From: Balanoglossus misakiensis | Taxonomy: Eukaryota; Hemichordata | Length of the DNA: 64,000 nucleotides | Direction of reading: 5' to 3' | Assembly (NCBI GenBank): GCA_040954595.2 | Contig: CM082590.2 | Span: forward strand, 8,246,001-8,310,000 | In this document: positions 43,646 to 56,700 of the stretch, piece by piece | Numbering within the stretch: position 1 is the stretch's first letter | Layout: each line of letters starts with the position of its first letter | Notes under the pieces: generated by a model | Databases searched by the model: none | The model's input: the letters and a program-made list of their open reading frames with translations, nothing else | Told to the model about the DNA's origin: nothing | Program-made: the position numbers and the translations under genes

Positions 43646-46600
43646 TATGGACATGGTTTATTTTTTGAAAGTTGACGACAAATTGGCTCTGACGTATAAC
43701 GCTCCACTGACTGCGATTGGACGCTCCTTGACATAGTAGATTCATTGTTTTATTTTTTAATGCCGACACTCTTTAAATAACAAAGCGTTTTAATTAATCT
43801 GGCGTCGTCGGTTGCCTAATAAATGATGCTGCTTTATTCAAAACCGCCACCGACATGTCGCCACACGATTAACAGAATCACCCCGTGGCTAACATTGTGT
43901 GCAGTGACAAGATTAATCACTCAAGTATGAACTGTTTATGTTTAGAAGTGAGACAATTCGCCCAGTAGCGCACAATCAGTGAAAACATTGACTTTTCTTG
44001 ATACCGAACCCCGGTTAGCACACTGTTATGGTAACTTGGACGCGACAATACCGGCCTGATGTCAATCGTCACCCGCTCGATGGAGCGAGCATTAACCACT
44101 TGAATGTAACTTCTACACACGACACTACTAGATAAAGTTACGCAGCGCCGGGGACCAGGCAGGGTGCCAAACTTACTTTTGATCCTGAATTTTGATCCTT
44201 GCCTGGGTCGCTAACAACCACAGATAATTTCACGGTCCACTTACCAGGGCGAGGTTCGTCTAGACGTTCATGAATACAAGCTCCCTAAAAACGTTCAGTC
44301 TATCTATGGACGTAACATGGTCTATCTCAGTGCCTGTATTGACGTAAAAGCCCACAAACTCAACCCTACCACAATTGTCCCTATCCCTATCTGGTAAATT
44401 CTACTGACATCACAATTTTCTTCTTACTCTGCGATTTGTGTAATAATGTACTGTCAACTCATAGATGTACCACTGTGGCCAATTTGAAGAGGTGGCCACT
44501 AATACAGGTTGGATTGTACTACTATTGCGCTGGCAATCGAGGTGTAGGCAAATTAAACCCACAAGGGCATTTAGAACTCCGGCATCATGTCATGGTCAAG
44601 GATCAAGGTCAAGCTGACCTTGCGCTTATTTAGCGATCAAACTATGCAATGGACCAGATATATGAAAGAAAAGTAAGTTAGTCAACTTCAGTCGTATCTG
44701 TAGAACACCATCACATAAATGAAGGCAAACCTCAAGTATTGATGAATTTCATATCAAGAAAGTAATTGTTGATGAACGAAGCATGTTTGTGCCGTCGCCA
44801 CAGAAACGGTGAGCGTGATCACAAGAATGCGCGATTTCCATGGCGACCTGTCGGAAACGGCTGTGCACGGGGTATACGGACTTGTGTGACCAGTTTTTGT
44901 CGGCGTATGCTAATTTGCCAAGTACGCACACGCAGTAAACTTGGTCCAGTCATGATTTGAAGTTGGACTTTCCAATGTCATATAAGTGGATAAGATTTGA
45001 AAAGTGTCCCCCAGATATTATTTTTATGGAATCAGGAAGTTCAGAGCGATGTGGTCTGGGTCGCGCAACCCTGGATGGCCAGGGTGGTCCCTTGGCCAAT
45101 TTGGATGACGAGTTGGCCAGATTCGTTGACAACGCACGGCGTTTAGAAACACGAGCGTTGCATCCACAAGAGGCAAAAGCAAGCTATCCGTGTCTAAGTG
45201 TACATACCTGTTGGTGATGCCAAAATAGGCGAGGACACTCTGAAACAACCGAGTCACCCCAGCAAGAGATCGTCATCCCTGTACGTAGTCTATCACCCGA
45301 GCGAATTCCCACCCAGCCCGTACAAACACACGTATGCCAAATACGAGAAGGGACACGCCAGGTCTTCACTTTTATAGGCCCTTTCCAAGCTCCCCTCCGT
45401 GTCCATGGCGACGGGCAACGACGCCGAGGAATTCTGCTGCGCCACTATTGTCCGCGTCCGCTTATTCAATCGCTCGATCAAAAAAGACGGTACAAGAATC
45501 TTTTCTTCAGTGACTGCTGTACAGTAAATTATGGCGACACTTTCGCTCTCTTCAAAATCACTTTCGGCGAGAAGGGATCACGGAGGGGCGCGCGCGTGCA
45601 AAATGTCACCAGACGACAATTTTTGTAAATGTCAAATTCGCCCTCACGACAGCATGGGACGTCGTATTTGGTAGTGTACAAACTGACCACGTGACTTATT
45701 TGAACGAAAACGTTTCGCTCTTTACACAGAAGTATATATTAATGCGAGGGTTGATGAAGTGGCGACCCTTGACCTGAAATTCAATCAAGGTGTTCTGGGG
45801 TTTTGACAAGACAGCGGCATGATTAAAGAGGGATTCGCAGTTAAGTTGGCCAAAATGGCGGATTCTATTGCCAAGGTGGACAGTAACAATCCCTCGCGGC
45901 TGTCACAAACTATCATTCGTCATTTTGTGGGGGAAAATAATACTTTCTGCGGCATCTTAGCCAGTATCGAATACACCAGTGCCCTAAAGAGACCACGTGA
46001 CTACCTCCACACCCGGCAACTTGCCAGAGAGTCTTTCAACGAAGACAAAATGGCGGACTGTACTGATAATATCGACCATGACAACGACAGAATTTGATGA
46101 AAAATTCCCGCATTGTTAGAAGCCGAATTGTCTTTATTCTCAATATTAAAAGATAAATTGCAACTACCAGTTTATTTCGAGGTCTCTCGAGCGAATGAAT
46201 TAATTATACATGTACGTGACTAAGGGAGGGTTGCTCCTAGTGGAAAATCGGTCGGAGAACTTCAGCGCCAAAAAGAAAACCCCTAAAAAACACGATTCAA
46301 TAAGCCTTCAGACAGTCGACCAAGAATCTGTGGTTGATTCGCAGAAAGACCACAGAGCACACACGAATCTTACAGCTTCTGCTGGTCTTACTATTTGACT
46401 GTGGACACGTTAGAATTTACATACCTGGGCCTGGCTATGTACAGCCCTCTATCGATCAACCCTGATAATCTTTAATCGTAAGGTATTATTAGAATTCCTT
46501 TCAACCCCAGCCATGCTGACGTGATCGATGACAGAATAAATGGTGTTGTATTCACACAAACAATCGCTGAAACCGATTTCTTCCACATCAATTATTCTAG

Positions 46601-47619
46601 CAGCCCCGGCGTCTTCTATTTTTGGCCGAGTGACTCCCATAATGATACAGACGCAGTGGTCATATGACAGGGTAGCACTACGGTAGAACGCCAACTAACA
46701 TGCATTGGCGGACAAAATTACCACCACAGTTCTCCTGAAACATTTGAGATAATTCATGCATGAATTAAGCGACTACCCCACAGACATCCGACCACAAGAA
46801 ATATTTCTTTTCTTCGACTTCAACCAAACCAAGACACTGGTGGGACAGAATTATCGTCCTTTGACATTATTATACTTTGGTTTCTAGTAGCAACCTTATT
46901 CGTGCAAGTCAGAATATTATCATACATTTATACCAGTAATTGGACATGTTAACACCAGACTATTTCATGAGTACCCCCTCCCCCCTGCAGAATTTATCGA
47001 TCTGTCATTCTCTATGCTATCTAGGTCGTTTCTTTCAAGATCCATTGCCTTGGTGGAGTAACGGTATTAGTCACCTCATTCCCTTGGTTGGGTAACGGTA
47101 GAAATTGGCCTCATATTCAGATTGTTCTGTACTGTACTGTAGCCGCCATTTTGTCCAATGGTGACGGGGGATGTATTGGTTTTTGAGTGACTTGCATTGT
47201 TGCTCTCATAAGCTTACATTTGCTTCGTTCCTTTGATCGTCTGTCTGTCCCGAACACAATTCAGAAAGACTTCACTATTGACGTGCTGAGCCTACTCCGT
47301 TGACGTCATCCGGTGCAAAGGGATCATCAGGTCAAGCAGCCCACGTTGGAATAACGGGACTCTCACTTCAATTGGCCGTGTTTTCTTTTCAGCTTTGGAA
47401 TAAATGTGTACACAGAATGATGGGGCGTGATGCGTCCGATCTGAAAGCGACGACCAAATGAAGAGGGCGACGACTTCTAGTGTCAAGCTGTTCTTAAAAA
47501 AACCTCTTAGCCAGCCTTGCGTTCAAATAATTATACACAAAACGTTTACTTGTTGATAATTTGGACTGGCGGACTATGGTATGTTTTTCATGCAGTGTCT
47601 TCGAAAGATAGAGTTCGTA

Positions 47620-47692
47620 AAAATACATAGATAGATACATAGATACATACATACAAAGATACATACATAGATACATACATACATACATATTA
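47620..47692. repeat. (CATA/GATA)n microsatellite
   Basis: Interrupted run of ATAC, ATAG and ACATACATACAT units. Confidence 0.9.
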
Positions 47693-48554
47693 CATGAAAT
47701 ATCTGGCAATCTTTCAAGTGATAAAACGTCTCCTTGGAAGAGGATACGTGAGTATCCATCTCAAGAAATTGTTAGTGGTTGCTTTGGTTGTTATTGACTG
47801 CAAAGATAATATATCACATAACCGCAGAAAGTGCCAAACGTCAAATTTCCAGTCAAACACAATCCCACGTCTTCGTCACCACAACCTGACAGGTCATTAA
47901 TTATCGCCTCAGAACAACACCGAGGGCGCGTGTCGTTCGATCAGCTTCTGAGGTTCCCTTGAAAGGTACGAGCGCCGTTATAACAACGGTCGCGAAACTT
48001 GATCTGCCGTCGAACTCGTTTGCTTTCACGCTACGCTCGACCTCCTCTTCTCTATCCAGCAAATGTGTCCGAAAATTTGATGGTCGGCTTTTACTTGTAG
48101 GACGCACGGGCGTGTGGAGACTTGATCTAGAAAAACCCGATCCCTCACTGCTTGTTTGCCGAAAACGAATTCTTATTTTGGTTTCTCAGTTTGCCGGTAG
48201 ACGCCGGACAATTGTCCGCTTCTCGTTTTCTGTCTCGTGTTACTCTGAATGAAAAGGGTCAGTTGGTTTTTGGGTCGTTTAAAGTAGTTTTTAAACTACA
48301 AAAAAGTATATCTCGTTGAAAAGTAACTTTCACAAATACTTTTCCAGGCTGGTGCCATACACTTCCAGCATCTGTAACATTCTGCGATTTTCAACATTTT
48401 AACGAAGTTTTAACTTAGTCCCTTAAAACTATTGGACCCGTGAATTGATAAATATTAAACGAATTTTAGAAACTGGGCATGATTGATGAAATTACAGAGG
48501 CAGACGACCAAATTCGATAGGCTGCGCGCGTAGTTAGGCGATCAGAGAGAAAAG

Positions 48555-48618
48555 ACCACCAGGCCAATTTGGCCAGGCCAATGAAACTGCGGCCAATTTG
48601 GATGTGATTCACAGGCCA
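48555..48618. repeat. GGCCAAT-rich palindromic patch
   Basis: AGGCCAATTTGGCCAGGCCA followed by GCGGCCAATTTGG and AGGCCAAC: four GGCCAA copies in about 60 bp with an internal GGCCAAATTGG-type palindrome. Confidence 0.6.
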
Positions 48619-49109
48619 ACCGCAAAGGAACACGAATTTTCTAGTGGGGAGACCAATGTTTGGTTCGAGGGAAGGGAATTTTGCTTGTTATTCTTGCAAT
48701 CGACCCAGGAAAACGATATAAACCCCTCGTTCACTGCTTCACAGAGGAAATTGTTGGCGTAAGGGGATAACACACAATCCAAAGACTCGTGGTCTCTGGT
48801 TCCAAGGTCCAAGTTCCGGGTGATTTCTCGCCTATGAGGCCTCGCCTACGAAGGACAGATTTCCATCTCGTGAAAACCACACAGTATATATTACAGGTTA
48901 AAAAGAGAGAACTGTTTAAAGAACGGAAGAATTAAAATTCCTTTCTTTCTGTTCGTAAAGGGTATCCCAATAACTGCACGACACGTTATGTTGTTATAGG
49001 AAACCACATGCAACATTACCAAGAAGAACTTCAGGCCTTAACATCTTATAAGCTTAATGTGATGCGCACATTATTAAGAAAGTTTGTACAAAAACATGGC
49101 TGATTAGTG

Positions 49110-49188
49110 TTGCTGCTCTAAGGCCGGGACGAGTGCAATATTGGTGATCACGTGACAAAATTGTCCTCATCCGAGCCTGAGAGATAGC
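49110..49188 (-). ncRNA. miR-92 precursor, copy 5
   Basis: TATTGCACTCGTCCCGGCC plus TTA at 49119-49140 (minus). The 5' arm CTCTCAGGCTCGGATGAGG pairs with CCGGCCTTAGAG of the 3' arm, with one or two mismatches. The terminal bases differ from the cluster copies and the stem differs with them. It lies 10.4 kb upstream of the cluster on the same strand. Confidence 0.88.
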
Positions 49189-50885
49189 AGCTATGATGGT
49201 CCATCGAAGAGAGAGACCATGTCCACACCACACTCCCGACGATGCAACATGCAAAGACTCTATCCTAACCTGATAATTTCATACACAGGGCACTAACTCG
49301 GTCAACAAAGTGTGTTGTGTGGTCAAATAAACAGTGTCCTCTCAGCAGAAGACTTTTGTGTTTTATGAGTTAGCCAGGTCACGTTTATGCTGGGTAAAGC
49401 AAATATAATTGCAGCAATGCCCCATTCATAAAATTTGTTGTCCCTCAATTGATGTAAAGTTCAAGAATACGCCTTTACCAATCCACAAACAAAGACACAC
49501 AATAGACAACATGGTTAAGTCCGGAGAGGCGAGCACGTGGGCAAAAGTGTGTTCAACCAAGATGAGATGGTGGGATATATGAGTACAGAGATGCCTTATT
49601 CTGTTTTACATGCGATTATTATCCATAACCAAGCCAGGTAAAGAGGGACTGTGGTCTGATAAAACACATGGTTGGAACGGCAAGGGCCTCGAGATGACGT
49701 CATTAACACAGCAAGCAAACGTTGCAGTGGTTATAGGTACTGATGTTGGGACCATAGTGACCAGCTCAACCATAGTGTCCAGCTCAAAACCAGTCAAACA
49801 TGAGCAACTTCACACACCCTTTGTTTTGTCGAAGGAATATAAATGCCTGCTTACCAATATGCATGTCTTGAATCACTTCGGATAGATACGTGCGCAGTAT
49901 ATTTCTTTGATTAATTAAGAATCGCACAGATTCCTGCATCCTATTTAGATTCCATGAGCACATCTCGAAATCAACACATTTGTGTGTATCACATAGTCTT
50001 TAATACACACGTTTCTTTTCCACCTGAAATCACACCAAAAAGACATGGATAAGTCTTCCACAGCAAGAACTGTGAACCGTGAAACAGGTGTGATGGAGTT
50101 GTCAGGTCTGATGCTTGTCAACTGTCAATAAAATTCGCCAAATTTTGGCTGAAGGTGGGTGGGGGTGCTTTGGCAAGAAAGAGAATCCAAGCACACTTGA
50201 ACTTGAGGAATTTGTCATAGTAATGAAGTTCTCTCAGGCATAGCGAATAGTACAATTGTGGTGAAATGACAGGACTGGTAATAAAGCATGGCAATTCATG
50301 CTAAGAACATGAGGAACGACAAGTTTGAACCTGTAGTCTGCTACACTCGGAAGGACACAGGTTCTGTTTGCGCAGACTCAGTCATCCTTACAATATCCCA
50401 CACGACACGACCACCAGGGATATGTCAACCTGGCTCTGTTTTTACAACATACCTCATAATTCCTTTTGAGGAAATTCAAAGGAGGTGCAGAAGACATTGG
50501 GGGAGGCACCTTGGTTCCCACGGCGATGGAGTTGACACATATCCGAAGGGGGCAAATACACCCTTGGAATCATTTTGAGAACACGCCCTCCATTCTCAGA
50601 GTGTTTGTTTGTCCTGCAAACAGAGTATAAGAAACCAAAACATTTAGACTTAAATGACCATGAATAGAGAGGGCGTTGGTAAAGAACTTCAATAAAGAAA
50701 ATCTCTTTTTCCTCCGCTGTTAATGTGTTTGTTTCAAGTGGAGGAACTTTGTCGATTCATTTGTTCTTTTGTGTGATGAGCATCACAGGATGTGGTCCCC
50801 ATTGTCTGTTTTGTGGTAGAAAGGATCTGTTCTTTTGTCGATTCGCTGTCCATTTTGCGTGTCAGCTGCGCGCGCAGCTGCTGAA

Positions 50886-51058
50886 TTAACCCTTTAAGGA
50901 CTGAAATTTTTCCCACCAAAATTTTTGAACAAAAATTCTTGTTTCTCTGTAATTTTTTGACATAAATCAACTTTATTTTAGATCAGAATAGAAGAAATAT
51001 TACTTCCTAATGCAATAATAGTATTGTTCAGAGTTGTCTCTAGGCATGAAAGGGTTAA
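50886..51058. mobile_element. ~173-bp MITE with TTAA/CCCTTT ends
   Basis: Starts TTAACCCTTTAAGGACTG and ends TAGGCATGAAAGGGTTAA. TTAA flanks and CCCTTT termini fit a piggyBac-type non-autonomous element. The interior is AT-rich and unrelated to the 90-bp family. Confidence 0.75.
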
Positions 51059-51417
51059 ATAGCGAGGGGTTTTAACCATAGTGTACGGGAAAAAAGTGAT
51101 CTTTGGGTACAGTTCGTACCAACACTCTTAATTAACTTGTTAGGATGTTTTTTCTTTACACGCCTCAGGCCAATAGGGTGCTTTGTGTGTGTTTGGTGAG
51201 GACACAATGGGACAGCATTGTGTTGGCACAAGCACCCCCTGGGGGGGGGGGAGAATCGTCCAACTATCAGAATTATCATAATGATGTTCGCGATGTCTAA
51301 TGAAAAATACAAAACCAAGAAATCATTATTGAATTTGGAGGCTATGATAAAAGTGGATCGATTTATTGTCCTCGTCAGCTGTAGAGTCGATCGCCATCAC
51401 TACCACCACCACCCTCC

Positions 51418-51418
<1 letters not shown>

Positions 51419-51464
<46 letters not shown>

Positions 51465-51492
51465 CCACCATCACCATCATCACCATCATCTC
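51419..51492. repeat. (ATC)n microsatellite
   Basis: About 16 CAT units followed by CACCATCAC variants. The poly-Ser, poly-Ile and poly-Met frames are artefacts of this run. Confidence 0.95.
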
Positions 51493-52163
51493 TACATACA
51501 GTCCATGGTATTTACGTCCTTGCAAAATTGGCTTTTCATCTGGTGACCAAGAGTGCTTGTTTTTGGTCAACGTTTGCAGTAAACAGGAGTCCAGGATGTG
51601 AAGCCACAACTTTCTAAACAGACTCATTCAGTCTGTTGTCCTTTTGAGGTTTATACGACACATCAGATTTGCACCTGAAATGAGCGACCTTGAACTTAAA
51701 CGGGATGTGTATAATTTACCCGGAACCATGCCTGATTTCTATTACACACTGGTGAACTGAGAGTAATCTCGCACTGAGGTCTTTCTTACTCTAAGTCTAT
51801 ACTCAGGCACAGTCCCTCCATCACCATGGGAGGGGGGGGGGGGGGTTGTCCCTCCACCTTGGAGGGAGAGTGTTTGACTAAAGCTACCTAGGTAATCTGC
51901 ACACCAGCTTACAAAGTCGTCCCTTTAGTAACCCAGGATGCAATTAGTCGACGACAATGACAACAAAGGACCCCCCAGCTGACCGGAGGGACGAGCCTTT
52001 ATGGCTTCTGTTAGGGGGATTAAAATGTTGTCCTGTCGGCAACGTGGTCACCAAAGGGGACCCTGAATAATAGTGACAAGGCGGGCGGGGATTAGAAGTG
52101 TTTCGAGCATGAAATTATCAATTAAATCCCGGTTAGAGGCTTAGAGACGTGTGATAGGATGTA

Positions 52164-52371
52164 CTGTAAAACACTTTATTTTCGCGAGCAATAAATTTGT
52201 GCGAAATACGCGAGAGCCAAAATAGCGTGAAAATTAAAAGTCGCGTAAATTGTTTTAGAAGATAACGATGCAGTGAATGAAATACGAGAACGCGAAAATT
52301 AATACTCGCGAAACAGTGGCCTCTCGCGATATCGCGAAAATTTTAACTCGCGAAAAATTAATGTTTTACAG
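52164..52371. mobile_element. 208-bp MITE with TA target duplication
   Basis: The left end CTGTAAAACACTTTATTTTC then GCGAG and the right end, reverse-complemented, CTGTAAAACATTAATTTTTC then GCGAG form ~25-bp inverted repeats. A TA dinucleotide flanks each end. The interior holds further inverted TTTTCGCG/CGCGAAAA motifs. It fits a mariner-like non-autonomous element and has no open frame. Confidence 0.85.
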
Positions 52372-53689
52372 TAATACGCCCTCTGTTCGGCTTAGATTGG
52401 CCTTTTCACAAAGTAGCAACAAGGCTGCGATGGCGACGGTGTGTGGGGCAATGTAGGGGTCCGAGATGTCGTATCTCACGAACACGTTACTCAGGATTTG
52501 CCCCTAAGAAGCGTGACTTTTTGACTGGGATGGCGGTATGTGTTTCATACAGTGCCACTGGGTAGCGAGGGTGATATTATAGCAACACAGGACGCGTTTC
52601 CATTCAGATGTTACCACAAGTGGTAAACCATGGAACAGGGGTTGACTGTTCAACTTTTGCTGATTGTCCAAAAGGCACAGTCAAGCCAATAAAAGTATGG
52701 TTGGATTCCCTGAAGCAGTTGACACTTGAGAAAAAAATCTCCTGAGCCAATTCGCAACTGGGCTGCATCGTACACAGATGCAAATCCTAGCTTGAATCCG
52801 CAGTTATCGTCGACCTCCCTAAGTTCAGTGACAACCTGAATGAGATGAGTCAGTTTGACCACTATACATCACGTTCTGAGTCGCACAAGCGCTTATTTTC
52901 CCACTGAAGGCCACGAGCCATCCTTCAAGTGCAATCTCCGACTCCCGGATAACATCCTTGTGGGATTTTTTTTATTTCTGAGCGCTGTACCTCATCGAAT
53001 ATGACACTCAGACACACAGACACAATGGTGAGGCAGTTTGATCCAGCTGAACAATGCGTAGAGGGCCTGAACAGCCTTGGCAGGCAATCAATAGCCATAA
53101 AACGCAACAATGAGCAGACGACAGGTCAAAAGACGGATTTGTTGTAAAAGTGACCTGTGGAGAACCAGTGTCCCCTCGGAATATAATTTTCTGAATTATA
53201 CGTGAGTCACTGACTTTGGACTCTTCAAAAACGCAATAGCTTTGAAAATAAGCGTCCTTGAAGACATTTCTCGAAAATCTCACAATAATTGTAAGTTGAA
53301 ACATATACTGCAGAAACAGCACAAATTTTATCCCAGTCATAAACTATTCTCGACTTGCCACATGTATATTCACCAACTTTACATTAACACAGTTTGCAGC
53401 CATCGTCATAACTCCATAATTCTTCCGTTCAGAATTTTTTTGACATTTTAAATTCTGATTTAACAGTATTGCCGGTACTTAACATGGATGTCAATCTTAA
53501 GAACCAGGTGATGTAAATTTCTGATCGATTTTTTTGGTCCAATAAAGATATAGAATGGAATGGCTTCTTTTACGACCACAAGACCAGTGCTGAAATATTC
53601 ACAAAGGGTGAAATTTCGAAATTCTTCGACGCCGTCAATACTGCACGATAAATGTAATAGTTTAAAGTTACTGTGGGGGAGGGGGAGAG

Positions 53690-53745
53690 AGAAATACAGA
53701 CGGATAGACAGACAGAGACACAGACAGACATACAAACTGACCCAC
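53690..53745. repeat. (CAGA)n-like microsatellite
   Basis: GAC-AGAC-rich run with interruptions. Confidence 0.8.
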
Positions 53746-56700
53746 AGAACACCTGGGTATACAGATCGATGAAATATAGTGGCCTACAGTGTCAGCAAAC
53801 CACAATAAATATCAAGGTGGCATGTCTCAAACATGTTAGGGTCAAACACAATGTACCTACTCGATAAACTTACATGTTAGAACAAATACCAATTATATTA
53901 TTCGTAATGACGTCACGTAAATGCACAATTTTAATGACATCAACTGATGAACCAGATGCTTCTTTTCGTATTGATCATCCATAATGTCTTTTGACATTGA
54001 GGGCTTCCAGTCAACATTTTTAATTGAAGTGCGCACAAGGTCAAGTATGGAATTGCATTGTGTGTGACCGATATTCTCAAGGGCAAGCAACAGGGCTCCC
54101 CGAGTGCACTAGCGGTCATCGGACAATTTGATGGGAAACGCCATAATGCGTTGGGTGACGACTTTACATCATATATTCAATGAGCAACTAGTGGTATTAC
54201 ATGTTTTGGTTTTGGCGGTCAACCCAAGCAAAGGTACAGGGCAGTAAATTACAGTATAGTACCCCTAATGTATGCTTTTGCGTAGGTTAAAATGCTTAGT
54301 GTAGTTCACTGTGGTATGAAGTAGACGTACAGTGTAGTGTAGTGTAGTGTCCTTGAGGTAATTTTATCTACGGTAATGCCAATCTTTGAGGGTGTAGGGG
54401 AACCACAGGCATTTAAGAACGGTTTCTCGAGTGTTGATGTGACACAAACTGGTGAATACCACCGTTTTGTTTGTTGGTGGTTCGTATTTTTCTGGCGTGG
54501 AGATAACATAAACCACAGGCATGATGAGTGGTGGGACCGCATCACAAGTTATGAACCAGATTTTCCTATTCGTTGGAAAACCATGTTGGGAGGGGGGGGG
54601 GAGGAATAAACCACTTGTCAGAGGCGATACATACCCACTTAAGTTACAGTGACTGACGAACGATTGATATCTCAACATCGGTGTTATTGTCTGCTCGCTA
54701 TCTTGTATTGGACAACTCGAGTGGGTCGCACACAGTAAATAATACATCTAGCTCCCTGGAGACTGTCAGGCACTGCTGGTCGAGAGCGACTGCCAGAAAC
54801 TAGACCAGGGAACCCGAAGCATATCACAGAACAGAAACGTAGGTCGACTTAAGATACTGGCCAGTCCGCTACTTAATACACATCCGTCGTTAAAGCAATT
54901 TCACTGGTAGTCCAGACCGATCTGTGTACCCGAACAACTACGTTTCACTCCAACCTGGACGCTAAACAAATCCCCCTCGATCGGGTGTTATCTTGGCCCC
55001 GTGCCAAAAGCTACCGGTCAGAATATTGTATTTGGGACACGTGCGGGCGACGTGTAGCTATGTCGCCTAGAAAAAAAGACCACAAGGTCGTAGGTTGGAA
55101 ACTAAACTGTCCTCTGGTGCATGGGATATACAAACATGCAGGGAAAAACCAACAGGTTGTTGTTGGTTTAGGAACACGACATAGACACAGATTGTTGCAC
55201 TTTTACTTGTCGATTATACATTGTTCTCTGTGCATGTGTCGTTGACTTGAAAACTGCATTTTTTTCGCAGAGTCATTTCATCAACCTTTGCGGACATCAC
55301 ATTAAATATATCACCAGAGCGACCACCGTACTTCTACCATCTACCTTGTCTAGGGGCTTACCCCCTTTTGGAGTCAATGAAATATGTCAACGGACGCCTC
55401 TTCCTAACTGGTGATGGCAAATTGGCCCAAATCCCTCCTTCTACTCTTGGCTTCATGTCACCATGGTGACCAATACCACGCACCCATTCCCATCGGCACA
55501 TTGCCAAAGTAGACCCAATCTACTAGTATTCAATTTACAGAGTAAAAATCTCCGGATGGATATTTCATTACATTTCAAAGGGATTTACTGCTCTCTCAAA
55601 ATATTTTATAATCCGATTCATGACCCTTGTCAAAACCCTTTTAGATTACAAACTGCAACTTCTCAGACTCGTATACTGGGCACATTCATTTGCACCAGAC
55701 GTCTGAGTGGGGTGATATATTAAAGGTAATATAATTTCAGAACTCCTTATGGTAAAATCTGATTGTGAAAGTCAGTGAGTCTGATCAGGCCATGGGGTAT
55801 AGAGCGAGACCTTTTGGCTCTGTCGTCAGGCAGGGCTGAAGTGGTGACTGGCTTGTTGAATCCTAAGAAAAGGGCCCTGTATAATAACGTGAATCTGTCC
55901 CTTCTTTCATGGTTTTTGTCACGGTTGTGCGTTTGTGGAGAGCTTCGGAAAAGTCTATTGAGACTTGGAATGGTTTAAAACCAGGACTGACACAACTAGG
56001 CCGGACTCAAAGCAACGGTGAGTCAGTTGTGTCAAATGTCATCCACACGTTTTTGTTCAACTGTCGTCTGCGCATTTAAGTGCCGTTCTTTCAGGCAAAT
56101 TCCCTCGTCGTATATGCGCATGCCCACTCCAATCGGCTTTTCAGTTTGGTCAGCGCGTAACGTGAATAAGTTCACAGACCTGTCATTAACTTTCCATGGC
56201 CTTACGATACAGCTGGGTGTTTTCTGGAATACAAACACGAGTCTATCTTTTTATAGTTTCGCATAATGTGCAACAGATCCGCATGAAAGGCAGACATTAC
56301 CTTTAATGCGACGGGTAAACCAACAAGTGTGCGCTTGGTCAAATATATGACCAGGTGATTGCTGTTCACTGAATGGCTGACTGGGGTAAGACGCGTTGAT
56401 TGTCCACCAATGGGAGGAGAGATTGTAGTTTCAGAGACACATGGGACATGCAAGAACACCAATTTCAGATGTCGCGGTGCCTGGTCATTCTGGAAAGCGT
56501 CACATGTGACGTCATCGGAACATGGCGACCCAGACACATTCATTGAACAGCAAGTCCTTCGGGCATGACGGAAGATTCCACATTACAAACAGTTTGCCTT
56601 AGAATGTGATCGACACGAACGTGAAGCAGACCAGATACATGTACTCCTAAAAACGGTATCAGCAATAATCTTTTCATAAACAGGCTGACCAAAACTTTCT

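Larger units (their letters stand above)
38701..49109. other. Noncoding tract between miR-92 copies
   Basis: No coding exon is convincing on either strand. The longest open frame, 39836-40480 (minus, 214 codons), matches no family recognised here. If the fifth miR-92 copy belongs to the same primary transcript as the cluster, this tract would be its intronic or exonic body. It contains the elements listed separately. Confidence 0.4.
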
